Assembly (NCBI GenBank): GCA_017416855.1
Contig: JAFQAZ010000011.1
Coordinates: 124,001-188,000, forward strand
Direction of reading: 5' to 3'
Length of the DNA: 64,000 nucleotides
Source: Clostridia bacterium
GTDB lineage: Bacteria > Bacillota > Clostridia > UBA1381 > UBA9506
In this document: piece by piece, positions 1-7,326 of the stretch
Layout: each line of letters starts with the position of its first letter
Numbering within the stretch: position 1 is the stretch's first letter
Translations under genes and position numbers: made by a program
The notes under the pieces: generated by a model
Seen by the model: the letters and a program-made list of their open reading frames with translations, nothing else
What the model was told of the DNA's origin: nothing
The model's database searches: none

Positions 1-78
1 TGAGCAGAGGGAGGAAGCCAAAACACCACCGGCAATAGCAAATGCCATGTTACCTCCGCCGATAAATCCAAGTTTCAT
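1..78 (-). CDS. proC: Pyrroline-5-carboxylate reductase, N-terminal fragment (cut by window edge)
   Basis: Only the first 26 codons lie in the window. They encode MKLGFIGGGNMAFAIAGG, the Rossmann-fold NAD(P)-binding start (GxGxMA pattern) that is highly characteristic of ProC, the enzyme that reduces 1-pyrroline-5-carboxylate to proline in the last step of proline synthesis. The rest of the gene continues to the left. The family assignment rests on this short motif alone; other small beta-hydroxyacid or F420-dependent reductases share a similar beginning but usually not the NMA triplet. Confidence 0.8.
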   Translation of the reverse strand, partial: MKLGFIGGGNMAFAIAGGVLASSLCS

Positions 79-120
79 TCAGTACCACGTAGCCTTTCTA
101 TATGTAAAGTATCAGCAAAC

Positions 121-153
121 AAGAGGCTGAAAAAGCTTAATTTTCAGCCTCTT
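121..153 (-). terminator. Hairpin overlapping the end of the Asp23/Gls24 gene
   Basis: An 11-bp perfect stem (GAGGCTGAAAA at 123-133, TTTTCAGCCTC at 141-151) has the Asp23/Gls24 stop codon in its loop. The U-rich tract after it on the minus strand is weak (CTTGTTTG), so it could be an attenuating or mRNA-protecting hairpin rather than an efficient terminator. Confidence 0.55.
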
Positions 154-526
154 CGTTAGCAGCATCTTTCTTTTTGCTTTCAGGAATAATACCTTCAACG
201 CAAACATCAACATGGGTTACAGTCAGATCAGTCATTGTTTCAATGTTACGTTTAATGTTTTCCTGCAATTCTGCTGCAACTTCCTGAATTTTTACGCCGT
301 AATCAACAACAATATGAACTTCAACCACAACGTTTTTTTCTACAGCTTCAATACGAACACTTTTGTTAGAGTTCTTTTTAACGATTTTTTCAACAATACC
401 GTCAGCCAGGGTGGTATAAAGAGCGGCGCCCTTTGTTTCTGCCACAGCCATAGCCGCAATAGACTGGATTACTTCGTCAGAAATGTTCACGGAACCGGTT
501 TCAATATAATTTGTATTTTCAGACAT
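137..526 (-). CDS. Asp23/Gls24 family envelope stress response protein
   Basis: The 129-residue product matches the Asp23/Gls24 family: an N-terminal stretch with ISDEVIQSIAAMAV, then an alternating charged and beta-rich core (VEVHIVVDYGVKIQEVAAEL) and a conserved DVCVEGI near the end. Members are cytoplasmic or membrane-associated proteins linked to cell-envelope homeostasis in Firmicutes; the molecular activity is not established. An AGGAGG ribosome binding site lies a few bases upstream of the ATG and a sigma-A-like promoter is present at 558-586. It appears monocistronic. Family membership is sure; cellular role is inference. Confidence 0.88.
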   Translation of the reverse strand: MSENTNYIETGSVNISDEVIQSIAAMAVAETKGAALYTTLADGIVEKIVKKNSNKSVRIEAVEKNVVVEVHIVVDYGVKIQEVAAELQENIKRNIETMTDLTVTHVDVCVEGIIPESKKKDAANEEAEN

Positions 527-557
527 AAGATTTACCTCCTATAATGTATATATACAT

Positions 558-586
558 AGTATAACACTTCCTAGATGAAAAATCAA
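558..586 (-). promoter_or_regulatory. Sigma-A-type promoter of the Asp23/Gls24 gene
   Basis: On the minus strand TTGATT and TATACT are separated by exactly 17 bp. A 14-bp palindrome ATGTATATATACAT (about 544-557) lies just downstream of the -10 box, in the expected 5' leader, and could be an operator. Confidence 0.6.
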
Positions 587-647
587 GAAGTTTACTTTGT
601 GTCTATGAGAATATTTACCATTTAGCGCAAAAATAATTAATATGTAT

Positions 648-679
648 AAAAAAACGGTGCAAGTTGCACCGCTTTTTTT
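648..679 (-). terminator. Intrinsic terminator of the 42-residue Asn/Gln peptide gene
   Basis: Stem CGGTGC/GCACCG (655-660 with 666-671) with a 5-base loop is flanked by seven A and seven T residues, so it can work in both directions. On the minus strand it follows the stop of the small peptide gene by a few bases, which supports that gene being expressed as its own short transcript. Confidence 0.8.
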
Positions 680-685
680 ATGTCA

Positions 686-814
686 TTAGTCGTTGTAGTT
701 GTTATTGTTTTTATTCTGCTGATTATTCTGATTTTTATTCTGTTGCTGATTGTTCTGGTTTTTGTTCTGCTGCTGATTGTTCTGATTGTTCTGGTTCTGA
801 TTTCTGTTATCCAT
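686..814 (-). CDS. 42-residue Asn/Gln-rich small protein
   Basis: The minus strand encodes a 42-residue peptide that starts MDNRNQNQ and ends NNNNYND. It holds 21 Asn and 13 Gln, so 34 of 42 residues are Asn or Gln. A nine-residue unit close to NQNNQQQNK recurs about three times. I believe it is real because an ideal AGGAGG lies 8 bases before the ATG (823-828) and a good intrinsic terminator follows the stop. There is no signal peptide, Cys or hydrophobic segment. Low-complexity Asn/Gln proteins occur in spore coats and as aggregation-prone proteins, but nothing here proves either. Function unknown. Confidence 0.72.
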   Translation of the reverse strand: MDNRNQNQNNQNNQQQNKNQNNQQQNKNQNNQQNKNNNNYND

Positions 815-918
815 TGTGATAACCTCCTGATTTTTTTTGTTTTGACGTTAAGTGGCCTTGATAAATCCTTTGCCAACAGTTATTCTAAACAAAAAATCAA
901 AAGATATACAATTTAAAT

Positions 919-1431
919 TTATTTTTTCTTTAAAAAACGAGAACCGACAAACTTCCAGGTGTATTTTATGCCGAAATACTTAACAGGGAGCATAACGATT
1001 GCGCTTACGATTCGTGAAGACAGTATCAGCATAATGGGATTCCCATATAAAAGGTGAAGCCAAAGAGTCGATAGACCTAAGTCAATGATAATTGTTTGCA
1101 GTATCAGACAAGGGAAGATGTGTCTGAAATCCTTTTTTTTATTAAATAAGAACAAACCGTAGGTCAAGGCATATAACGCTTCGTTTAAACCAAAGCCGGG
1201 GAAATAGGGGCCTTTAGGAAAAACCAACATTCCCAGTAAATCAGCAACAAAGCCAAAGATGGCACCAATCCAGGGACCGAATAACATAGCACAAAGAGAA
1301 GTTGGAACAAAACTGAAGCTGATTCTGAAAATTTGTGTCTCAACAGCGATAAATCTGGTTACCACAATGTGCAGTGCGAGCAAAAGGGCAATGGTTGCCA
1401 ACTTTCGTGTGGATAAAAAACGTTTTTGCAT
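919..1431 (-). CDS. folT: Folate ECF transporter S component (FolT-type)
   Basis: The 170-residue protein is a hydrophobic S component with about six membrane segments. It contains the pattern ISFSFVPTSLCAMLFGPW, then GAIFGFVADLLG and a later GFGLNEALYALTYGLF, typical of FolT/PdxU-like ECF substrate-binding subunits. It binds folates at the membrane and works with a shared EcfA-EcfA'-EcfT energising module encoded elsewhere. I start it at MQKRFLSTRK, with GAGGAAG upstream; a longer reading frame runs back to 1626 but would translate through the riboswitch. The THF riboswitch directly upstream is independent support for folate as the substrate. Confidence 0.9.
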   Translation of the reverse strand: MQKRFLSTRKLATIALLLALHIVVTRFIAVETQIFRISFSFVPTSLCAMLFGPWIGAIFGFVADLLGMLVFPKGPYFPGFGLNEALYALTYGLFLFNKKKDFRHIFPCLILQTIIIDLGLSTLWLHLLYGNPIMLILSSRIVSAIVMLPVKYFGIKYTWKFVGSRFLKKK

Positions 1432-1507
1432 AAAAATAACACTTCCTCTTTTATGGATATATTGCGGGCAAATTCGCCACAAAAAGGGAGGTGTTTCACG
1501 ATTTTGT

Positions 1508-1611
1508 GGCAGCGGAATGCAGTGATGATACCGCAAGTAATAGAAATTACTTTTCGTACAGTGGCAACTTCCCGTCCAACTGTCACTTAACGCATCAAAA
1601 CCTACTCTGCC
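1508..1611 (-). promoter_or_regulatory. Tetrahydrofolate (THF) riboswitch controlling folT
   Basis: Read on the minus strand, the segment contains the conserved THF-I blocks in order: GGCAGAGTAG, GCGTTAAGTG, GGACGGGAAGTTG, ACGAA, GCGGT and GCATTCCGCTGCC. The outer ends GGCAG (1607-1611) and CTGCC (1508-1512) pair to form P1. The element sits between a sigma-A-type promoter and folT, the usual THF riboswitch context in Firmicutes. Just after P1, GCCACAAAA can pair with TTTTGTGGC (about 1475-1510), sharing the last three bases of P1, so ligand-dependent switching between the two is plausible. There is no U tract after that hairpin, which favours translational control or another downstream mechanism. 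Confidence 0.88.
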
Positions 1612-1631
1612 TACTATTAAACTCAATACTC

Positions 1632-1660
1632 ATTATAATACATAAAAACTGTTTTGTCTA
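1632..1660 (-). promoter_or_regulatory. Sigma-A-type promoter of the THF riboswitch/folT transcript
   Basis: TAGACA and TATAAT are separated by 17 bp on the minus strand. The predicted start site falls about 14 bases before the first riboswitch base. Confidence 0.68.
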
Positions 1661-1740
1661 TGCTTTTTATGAAAATAATTATTTTTCAGGATAGTTAAAC
1701 AGATTATGCACAAAATAGTTAAAAAACTTGAAGGATGAAA

Positions 1741-2754
1741 ATGATGAATAAAAGAATAGGAAAACAAACAGTTACACTTGAACACCCGCCTGTGATTTTA
1801 GGAACAGGCACAGTGGCAGGAAAAAAAGAAGGGGAAGGACCCATTGGAAAATATTTTGATGTGATTGCAGATGATAACGTGCTGGGTGCCAAAACCTGGG
1901 AAAAGGCCGAGAGTGGGTTTGCGAGCCGTGCGGGACGAGAAGCATTTAAAAAATGCGGCATCGAAAAAGAAAAAATTGATTATATTTTCGGCGGCGATTT
2001 GCTGAATCAATGCACCGGAACCAGCTATGGCATCCGTGAATTCGGAATTCCGTTCATAGGATTATATGGCGCTTGTTCCACGATGGCACTGGGCCTTTCT
2101 GTTGCTGCGAGCTATATTGACGGAGGCTATGCCGATTATTGTGCTGCCATCACATCCAGTCATTTTTGTTCGGCGGAGAAACAATTCCGGTTTCCTCTGG
2201 AATATGGTGGACAACGACCGCCCAGTGCACAATGGACAGTTACAGGTTCTGCTTGTGCAGTTTTGGGAAAGAGGGGAGAAGGGCCGGTGATTGACTGCAT
2301 AACGAATGGAAAAATTGTTGATAAAGGCATAACGGATGCCAATAATATGGGTGCTGCTATGGCACCTGCTGCAGCTGATACACTATTGACACATTTTCAG
2401 GATACTGGACGAACTCCCGATGACTATGATTTAATTGTAACAGGCGATTTAGGGGCTATTGGTAAATCTGTCGTAATTGATTTCCTGAAAGAAGACGGAT
2501 TTGACCTTTCAAAAAACTACAACGACTGCGGGCTGATTATTTTTGACGGAGAGACACAGGATACTCATTCCGGCGGTAGCGGTTGTGCTTGTGCGGGGCT
2601 GACCTTTTGCGGCTACATCTATTCGTTGTTAAAAAAAGGACAGTTAAACAAGGTTTTATTAGTGGCTACAGGTGCTCTGCAAAGTGCTTTAGTGGTGCAA
2701 CAGGGAGAAAGCATGCCGGGAATTGCCCATGCAGTCAGTATTCAAAACTGCTGA
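1741..2754 (+). CDS. spoVAD: Stage V sporulation protein AD (SpoVAD)
   Basis: The roughly 337-residue protein has the SpoVAD signatures: a thiolase/KAS-III-like fold, GPIGKYFDVIADD near the N terminus, GLYGACSTMALGL in the middle and SGGSGCACAGLTFCGYIY near the end. SpoVAD binds dipicolinic acid and is required for Ca-DPA uptake into the forespore together with the SpoVAC/SpoVAE membrane channel. The length is that of the family. The start at 1741 has GAAGG six bases upstream; an in-frame ATG at 1735 abuts that site. Notably, spoVAC and spoVAEb are not adjacent: folT is divergent on the left and spoIIP is convergent on the right, with only four bases between the two stop codons. Confidence 0.93.
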   Translation: MMNKRIGKQTVTLEHPPVILGTGTVAGKKEGEGPIGKYFDVIADDNVLGAKTWEKAESGFASRAGREAFKKCGIEKEKIDYIFGGDLLNQCTGTSYGIREFGIPFIGLYGACSTMALGLSVAASYIDGGYADYCAAITSSHFCSAEKQFRFPLEYGGQRPPSAQWTVTGSACAVLGKRGEGPVIDCITNGKIVDKGITDANNMGAAMAPAAADTLLTHFQDTGRTPDDYDLIVTGDLGAIGKSVVIDFLKEDGFDLSKNYNDCGLIIFDGETQDTHSGGSGCACAGLTFCGYIYSLLKKGQLNKVLLVATGALQSALVVQQGESMPGIAHAVSIQNC

Positions 2755-2758
2755 TTCG

Positions 2759-3832
2759 TTATTGCAAAACGGCCGCAATTGCTGTTGCGAGTAATTCAGA
2801 AGTGTTTTTAGCCTCTTCGGCGGTGTTGGCGGCCGTTCCGATTTCAATAATCATTGAACCTTTGGTTACGTGCTGATTAAAACGCTCAGTACGGATGTTA
2901 ATGGACCGACATAGTCCCGGCTGCATTAGGTTCAATTGATGCTGTATTTTTACGGCAAAGGCAAGATTATGACGCCACTGAGGGTGATGCAGCCCCATAG
3001 AATCGGTGCCGATGACAAACATAATCTGTGCTGCTTTTGAGCCGTTTTTCAATGTTACGGTTGGTTTTACGAGTGTTCCGTCATCCCGTTTGATGTAGTC
3101 GCGGTGGATATCTAAAACCACCTCTATGGAGGGATGCTCTGCAACATTCCGTTCAATAACGGTTAATGCCTTTTTGTAGGATTGGTTATATGACGGATTA
3201 TCGTTTTGTGTCACATCGTGTATAACAGATATCCCTTGACTTTCCAATGCCTCGGCAATTTCTTTCCCAACGCCTACGACATTTAACTCCTGATTCTCAT
3301 TTCGTGCTCCTTCGCTTTCACAGTATGCCTCTGAGGTGTGGGTGTGCATAATCAACACCTTAGGGTTTTCATCGGGCTTTGCGAAGGAAAGGGGAGTGTT
3401 AAGCAACGCTTCAGCATCAACAGTTACTTTGGGTGTATTGATAAACGTGATGTTTTTTGCTGAAATATCAGATTCTACAATGCTTTGCTTTTCGCTTTCA
3501 TGTTTCTCAGCTTGCTTTTTTAATATGCCGCCATATTTGGCGGCATATTTTTTGCTCATTACATCAGAACCGCGAATGGACAAAACGGATTTTGCCAAAA
3601 AGTCATAGGGCGAGTAATGCAGTTCTCTTTTTTCAGTTTCTTCAAACAAAACAACAGACTGATGAATACACTTCAATAAGAAATCAGAATTCAGCGTAAT
3701 ATGATTGGCAATACGTTGCGTGAATACGAGCAACAATATGCTGAGGAAAACAAATATAATGAGCAGCTTTGGCTTTGCAGCCTGAACAGCAACTACATGA
3801 CTTTTAAACCTTTTATTTCTTCTTCTTCTCAC
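2759..3832 (-). CDS. spoIIP: Stage II sporulation protein P (SpoIIP)
   Basis: The 357-residue protein has one N-terminal membrane segment (about residues 22-40) followed by an extracytoplasmic amidase_3-like domain. Zinc-site motifs are visible: HTHTSEAY, VLDIHRD and SMIIEIGTAANT near the C terminus. SpoIIP is the N-acetylmuramoyl-L-alanine amidase/endopeptidase that works with SpoIID and SpoIIM to thin septal peptidoglycan during engulfment. It starts at GTG with GGAG eight bases upstream. The usual neighbour gpr is not in this window. It is convergent with spoVAD; no terminator fits between them. Confidence 0.93.
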   Translation of the reverse strand: MRRRRNKRFKSHVVAVQAAKPKLLIIFVFLSILLLVFTQRIANHITLNSDFLLKCIHQSVVLFEETEKRELHYSPYDFLAKSVLSIRGSDVMSKKYAAKYGGILKKQAEKHESEKQSIVESDISAKNITFINTPKVTVDAEALLNTPLSFAKPDENPKVLIMHTHTSEAYCESEGARNENQELNVVGVGKEIAEALESQGISVIHDVTQNDNPSYNQSYKKALTVIERNVAEHPSIEVVLDIHRDYIKRDDGTLVKPTVTLKNGSKAAQIMFVIGTDSMGLHHPQWRHNLAFAVKIQHQLNLMQPGLCRSINIRTERFNQHVTKGSMIIEIGTAANTAEEAKNTSELLATAIAAVLQ

Positions 3833-3925
3833 GGTTAAAACTCCTTCATTTGCATGTTTCTATTCTACTTTATTCGTCCAAGCTTATCTCTATGCTTAAA
3901 AGATGAAAAATCAGCTTTCATTTGC

Positions 3926-3954
3926 TTGACGGAATAGGCGAATTGTAGTAAAAT
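3926..3954 (+). promoter_or_regulatory. Sigma-A-type promoter of birA
   Basis: TTGACG and TAAAAT are separated by 17 bp and end about 30 bases before the birA start. Confidence 0.62.
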
Positions 3955-3985
3955 ATTATTATGTATGTTTTTGGAGGAGACATTG

Positions 3986-4789
3986 ATGATAAATCCTCAT
4001 TTAATTGAATTAAACATTAAAAACAATCTTTCTACTTGTTCCTTTTTTGATGGTGTTGAGTATCATAGTCTGTTAACATCGACAAGCGACCGGGCAAAAG
4101 AACTTGCACAAAGTGGCGCGCAGCAGGGAACAGTTGTACTTGCCGGAACACAAACAAAGGGCCGCGGTCGTTTAGGGCGTCGTTTTTATTCCCCTGAAGG
4201 CAACGGTGTATATATGAGCATTGTTTTGCGGCCGGGGGAAGGGCAAAATGATCCCGGCTTAATCACTGCCTGCGGTGCAGTTGCCGTATGGGAGGCTATT
4301 CATCAGATTACCGGTGTCAAAGTGGATATTAAATGGGTAAATGACCTGTACTATCGGAACAAAAAGCTGTGCGGTATTTTAGCCGAAGGTCAGTTTGATA
4401 GTTATGGGGCACTTTCATATGTGATTTTAGGCATTGGCATCAATATGAAAAGGCCTGAAGAAGGATATGCACCGGAAATTGATGATAAAACGATTGCTCT
4501 CAGCGAAATTAATCCAGGGATTTCCGTTGATTATTGCTCGTTATGTGCCAAAGTGATTGAGTGCTTTGGAAGAATTTACAATGAGTTGCCGAACACCGGT
4601 TTTCTATCAGTTTACCGCGATTATTCCTGTGTCTTAAACCAAGAGATTACATATGAAAAAGAAGGCGTTATACATCACGCCAAAGCGGTTGCTATTGATA
4701 ATAAAGCCCGGCTTGTGGTTATCACAGCAGGAGGGCAGGAAGAAACCCTGGGAAGCGGAGAAATTTCCCTTGTTAGAACTGTTTTGTAA
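3986..4789 (+). CDS. birA: Biotin--[acetyl-CoA-carboxylase] ligase, monofunctional
   Basis: The product carries the biotin protein ligase signatures TQTKGRGRLGRRFYSPEG, the substrate strand NGVYMSIVLRP, and KWVNDLYY with KKLCGILAE. It activates biotin as biotinyl-AMP and transfers it to the lysine of carboxyl carrier proteins. There is no N-terminal winged helix before the catalytic domain, so unlike E. coli or B. subtilis BirA it should not repress transcription itself. The C-terminal domain (SCVLNQEITYEKEGVIHHAKAV region) is present. I chose MINPHLIELN because GGAGGAGA lies directly before it; an ATG seven codons earlier sits inside that ribosome binding site. Confidence 0.92.
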   Translation: MINPHLIELNIKNNLSTCSFFDGVEYHSLLTSTSDRAKELAQSGAQQGTVVLAGTQTKGRGRLGRRFYSPEGNGVYMSIVLRPGEGQNDPGLITACGAVAVWEAIHQITGVKVDIKWVNDLYYRNKKLCGILAEGQFDSYGALSYVILGIGINMKRPEEGYAPEIDDKTIALSEINPGISVDYCSLCAKVIECFGRIYNELPNTGFLSVYRDYSCVLNQEITYEKEGVIHHAKAVAIDNKARLVVITAGGQEETLGSGEISLVRTVL

Positions 4790-4816
4790 AGTTTTTGTGA
4801 CGATTTTACGCAAGCG

Positions 4817-4845
4817 TTGAAATTTGCTTTGAATTAAAGTACAAT
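4817..4845 (+). promoter_or_regulatory. Sigma-A-type promoter of the DUF4340-MetH-like-recR run
   Basis: TTGAAA and TACAAT with a 17-bp spacer lie 38-66 bases before the DUF4340 gene. This promoter could drive the whole rightward run to lgt, because I find no terminator before 12.87 kb. Confidence 0.62.
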
Positions 4846-4882
4846 TAATGTAATATTGTTCATTTGAAAGGAAGAATACAAA

Positions 4883-6247
4883 ATGAAACCAATCAGAAAT
4901 ATTATAATTATAGTCGCCGTGATTGCACTGTTGAGCGGTGGTTTTTACTGGGTTTTGAATTTCGATCCTGAGGCAAATAAAGAGCCGGAAGCTACGCCTA
5001 CTTATGCGCCCTCTATTGTTGTTACAAAAATTGACCGGGATAGCATTCAAAAGGTGAGTATTCATAATGGTAGCGAATCGTATTATGTCAATAAGCACGG
5101 TAGTGACTGGCTTTTGAATGATAGAACGGACATTAAACTCAGCTCTTCCCGCATTTCCACTATGCTCTATGACTGTGCAACAGTCAGCGCAAAGGAAATA
5201 ATTGCTGAAGAGGCTGATGATTTATCTGTTTACGGTCTTGATCAGACAACTCGTAGTATTACTGTTGAATGCTCGGATGGAAGTGGTTATACAATTCGTA
5301 TAGGTAATGCAAGTATTGATAATTCTATTTGTTACCTGATGCTTGAAGGAACGAAAACCGTTTATGCTAAAACAGTATCCGGTTGTAACAGCTTGATTTT
5401 GCCGATGAATGAGCTTCTTGATAAAACAATTTATAGTGTTAGTTCTGAAAACTTGCATACCATCACCATCAAGCGCCCTGATACAGAAAATGTTCGTCTT
5501 GTGAACAAACTTGTGTCAGAAAAAGATGGTGAAAAGCTCTATGAGTGGAGAATGGAAGAGCCTTTGGTTAAGGTTGCAAATGATTACAATATCAACGAAC
5601 AAATGATAGAGAAAATTTCAATATTGTCAGCTGTGGATGTTATTCCCTTCCCGGATGGTTCAACAGATTACGGTTTTGCTAATCCTGCTGCTGTTTACAG
5701 CGTTAGCGAGCACGATTCAGATAAAGCCTATACAGTTACCGTTGGTAAAAAGACTGAGGATGGAAAAACCTATCTTAAGCTTGCCGGCAGTCAGACTGTT
5801 TATACCGTTGAAAGTGACTCTTTAAGTTTTCTTTCTCTGAGTTATCAGCAGCTGGTTGATTCTTTGGTTCACATTGAAAACATTGATGACATTGCTGAGA
5901 TTCATATTGACGGTCTGGGAAAATCCTATCATTTAACCATTAACGGTGCTGATGATACTGCAACTTATGCCATTAACGGAAAAACAGTAGAAGAGAAAAA
6001 ATTCAAGAAGGCCTATCAGACCGTAATTGGGTTTTCATTAAGTTCTTTCACTAAAACACCGACTAACGGTGCTCCTGAATTCACTGTTAAGTATACCAGA
6101 AAAGATGGCTCAAAAGTAACCGTTGAATGCATTCCTTATGATGACAGAAATTATGTTACAAAAGTCAATGGTGAAGGTAATTTGATTATTCGCAAAAAAC
6201 AAGTTGAAACTATGATTGAACAGTTGGATAAAACCATTGCAGAATAA
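4883..6247 (+). CDS. DUF4340 domain-containing membrane-anchored protein
   Basis: The 454-residue protein has one N-terminal membrane segment (residues about 7-25) and a long extracytoplasmic part made of repeated beta-rich units: KVSIHNGSESYYVNKHGSDW, then SITVECSDGSGYTIRIGN, later YTVTVGKKTEDGKTYLKL. The recurring pattern of a target strand, 'W' strand, DDLSVYGLDQ and GNASIDNSICYLML is that of DUF4340 proteins. In other bacteria these are often next to ABC-2/gliding-type transporters, but none is present here. A signal-anchored envelope role is likely; the function is unknown. AAAGGAAG precedes the ATG. Confidence 0.82.
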   Translation: MKPIRNIIIIVAVIALLSGGFYWVLNFDPEANKEPEATPTYAPSIVVTKIDRDSIQKVSIHNGSESYYVNKHGSDWLLNDRTDIKLSSSRISTMLYDCATVSAKEIIAEEADDLSVYGLDQTTRSITVECSDGSGYTIRIGNASIDNSICYLMLEGTKTVYAKTVSGCNSLILPMNELLDKTIYSVSSENLHTITIKRPDTENVRLVNKLVSEKDGEKLYEWRMEEPLVKVANDYNINEQMIEKISILSAVDVIPFPDGSTDYGFANPAAVYSVSEHDSDKAYTVTVGKKTEDGKTYLKLAGSQTVYTVESDSLSFLSLSYQQLVDSLVHIENIDDIAEIHIDGLGKSYHLTINGADDTATYAINGKTVEEKKFKKAYQTVIGFSLSSFTKTPTNGAPEFTVKYTRKDGSKVTVECIPYDDRNYVTKVNGEGNLIIRKKQVETMIEQLDKTIAE

Positions 6248-6268
6248 GAATTTACAGAGGTGTCTTAT

Positions 6269-7312
6269 ATGACAACATCACAGTTAAAAGAAATTTTAAA
6301 ATCTAACATTCTTACAGTATCTGTACCGGATGACGAGGTGTCAGATGCCTGGGAGGATTATGTGCAGGCAGGTGCCCATATTTTATTGGCACCCCCTTGC
6401 GTGATGGCTGACGATGACGAAGCCGATATGCTTGACCGCTTGTTTGAAGCGGCCGGTGACAATGCTTTTGTGGCCGGTCAGATTGCTGCACCAAATATTG
6501 AGGATTTTGATTACGAGAGCTATTATAATGACGTTTTAAACCGCGCCGGGTGGCTCTATGATATGGGCGCTTCCATGATTATGTTAACCGGCTTTTCAGA
6601 TATTCTTTCAGCTAAATGTGCTGTTTATGCCATTCGTGAAGCTGTGCAGGATTTTCCGATTTGTTTTGGCATTACCTTAAAAGATGACGGCCAGATGATT
6701 AAAAAGTCCTTGTCGCTTTTAATCACTATGCAGGCGCTGGATATCTGCGCATTTGGTTGCACCAATATGGATATTGAGGATTCTCTGGAGCTTTTGTCTG
6801 AGCTTCAATCCTTTACAACAGTTCCATTATTCGTTATGGCAGACCCGGGTAATTATTTAGAGCCTGAAATGTACAGTGATTACATTACATCATTTGTGAA
6901 TCATAAATGCGCCATGGTTGGGTTATTAAACAGCAGTCCGGCTTATACAGCAGCCGCATCGAAAGAATGTTGGCAGTTGGCACCGTTAAAGCCTGATTTT
7001 CCGATTTTAAATGCGGTTTGCTCACAAAACGAAAGCTTGTTTCTTGACTTTAACGGAAAAATCGTCAGCAAAAATAAACAGCTTCTTGAAATTACCACCG
7101 AAAAGCAGGAAGAAGTGGAACAGGCGCTGGCTGTGTTCAACAAACCGGGTTCTATGCCTGTTTGCTTCAGTATTAAGGATATTGATGTGCTGGAATATGC
7201 TATCAGTCATTATGCAGGCCGTCCCGCCGTTCGATCAGATGAATATGGCGAAATTACGGCCAAAGAATTTGGTGCTTTTATTTTATCTGAAAAAAAGGAA
7301 GATAGTAAATAA
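6269..7312 (+). CDS. Degenerate homocysteine S-methyltransferase/MetH-like protein of unknown function
   Basis: I recognise the fold of the homocysteine methyltransferase (MetH N-terminal) barrel. The stretch [14 protein letters not shown] matches the usual VAGSIGP strand, [17 protein letters not shown] aligns with the GVDLFIIETMSDL element, and [20 protein letters not shown] aligns with the GINCS zinc-ligand strand and its following helix. The Cys of that strand seems kept, but the GGCCGT zinc site is replaced by [10 protein letters not shown], and the N-terminal DGAMGT is missing. The C-terminal 90 residues ([20 protein letters not shown]) resemble part of the next MetH (pterin-binding) domain. 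It is probably not a working zinc methyltransferase. A GTG at 6260 lies inside AGAGG; the ATG at 6269 is better spaced. Confidence 0.6.
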   Translation: MTTSQLKEILKSNILTVSVPDDEVSDAWEDYVQAGAHILLAPPCVMADDDEADMLDRLFEAAGDNAFVAGQIAAPNIEDFDYESYYNDVLNRAGWLYDMGASMIMLTGFSDILSAKCAVYAIREAVQDFPICFGITLKDDGQMIKKSLSLLITMQALDICAFGCTNMDIEDSLELLSELQSFTTVPLFVMADPGNYLEPEMYSDYITSFVNHKCAMVGLLNSSPAYTAAASKECWQLAPLKPDFPILNAVCSQNESLFLDFNGKIVSKNKQLLEITTEKQEEVEQALAVFNKPGSMPVCFSIKDIDVLEYAISHYAGRPAVRSDEYGEITAKEFGAFILSEKKEDSK

Positions 7313-7326
7313 AAGGGGAGAACAAT

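Noticed and set aside
637-876. Minus-strand 79-residue Arg/Thr/Ile-rich ORF over the same repeat
   Set aside because: It is a frame-shifted reading of the Asn/Gln gene and runs through the terminator hairpin; no ribosome binding site.
680-916. Plus-strand ORF of 78 residues, very rich in Val/Leu/Ile
   Set aside because: It is the exact antisense of the Asn/Gln repeat (AAC/CAG read backwards as GTT/CTG). It has no ribosome binding site, whereas the minus strand has an ideal one and a terminator.
1432-1626. N-terminal extension of FolT up to 1626
   Set aside because: It would translate the conserved THF riboswitch and has no ribosome binding site; FolT homologues begin close to MQKRF.
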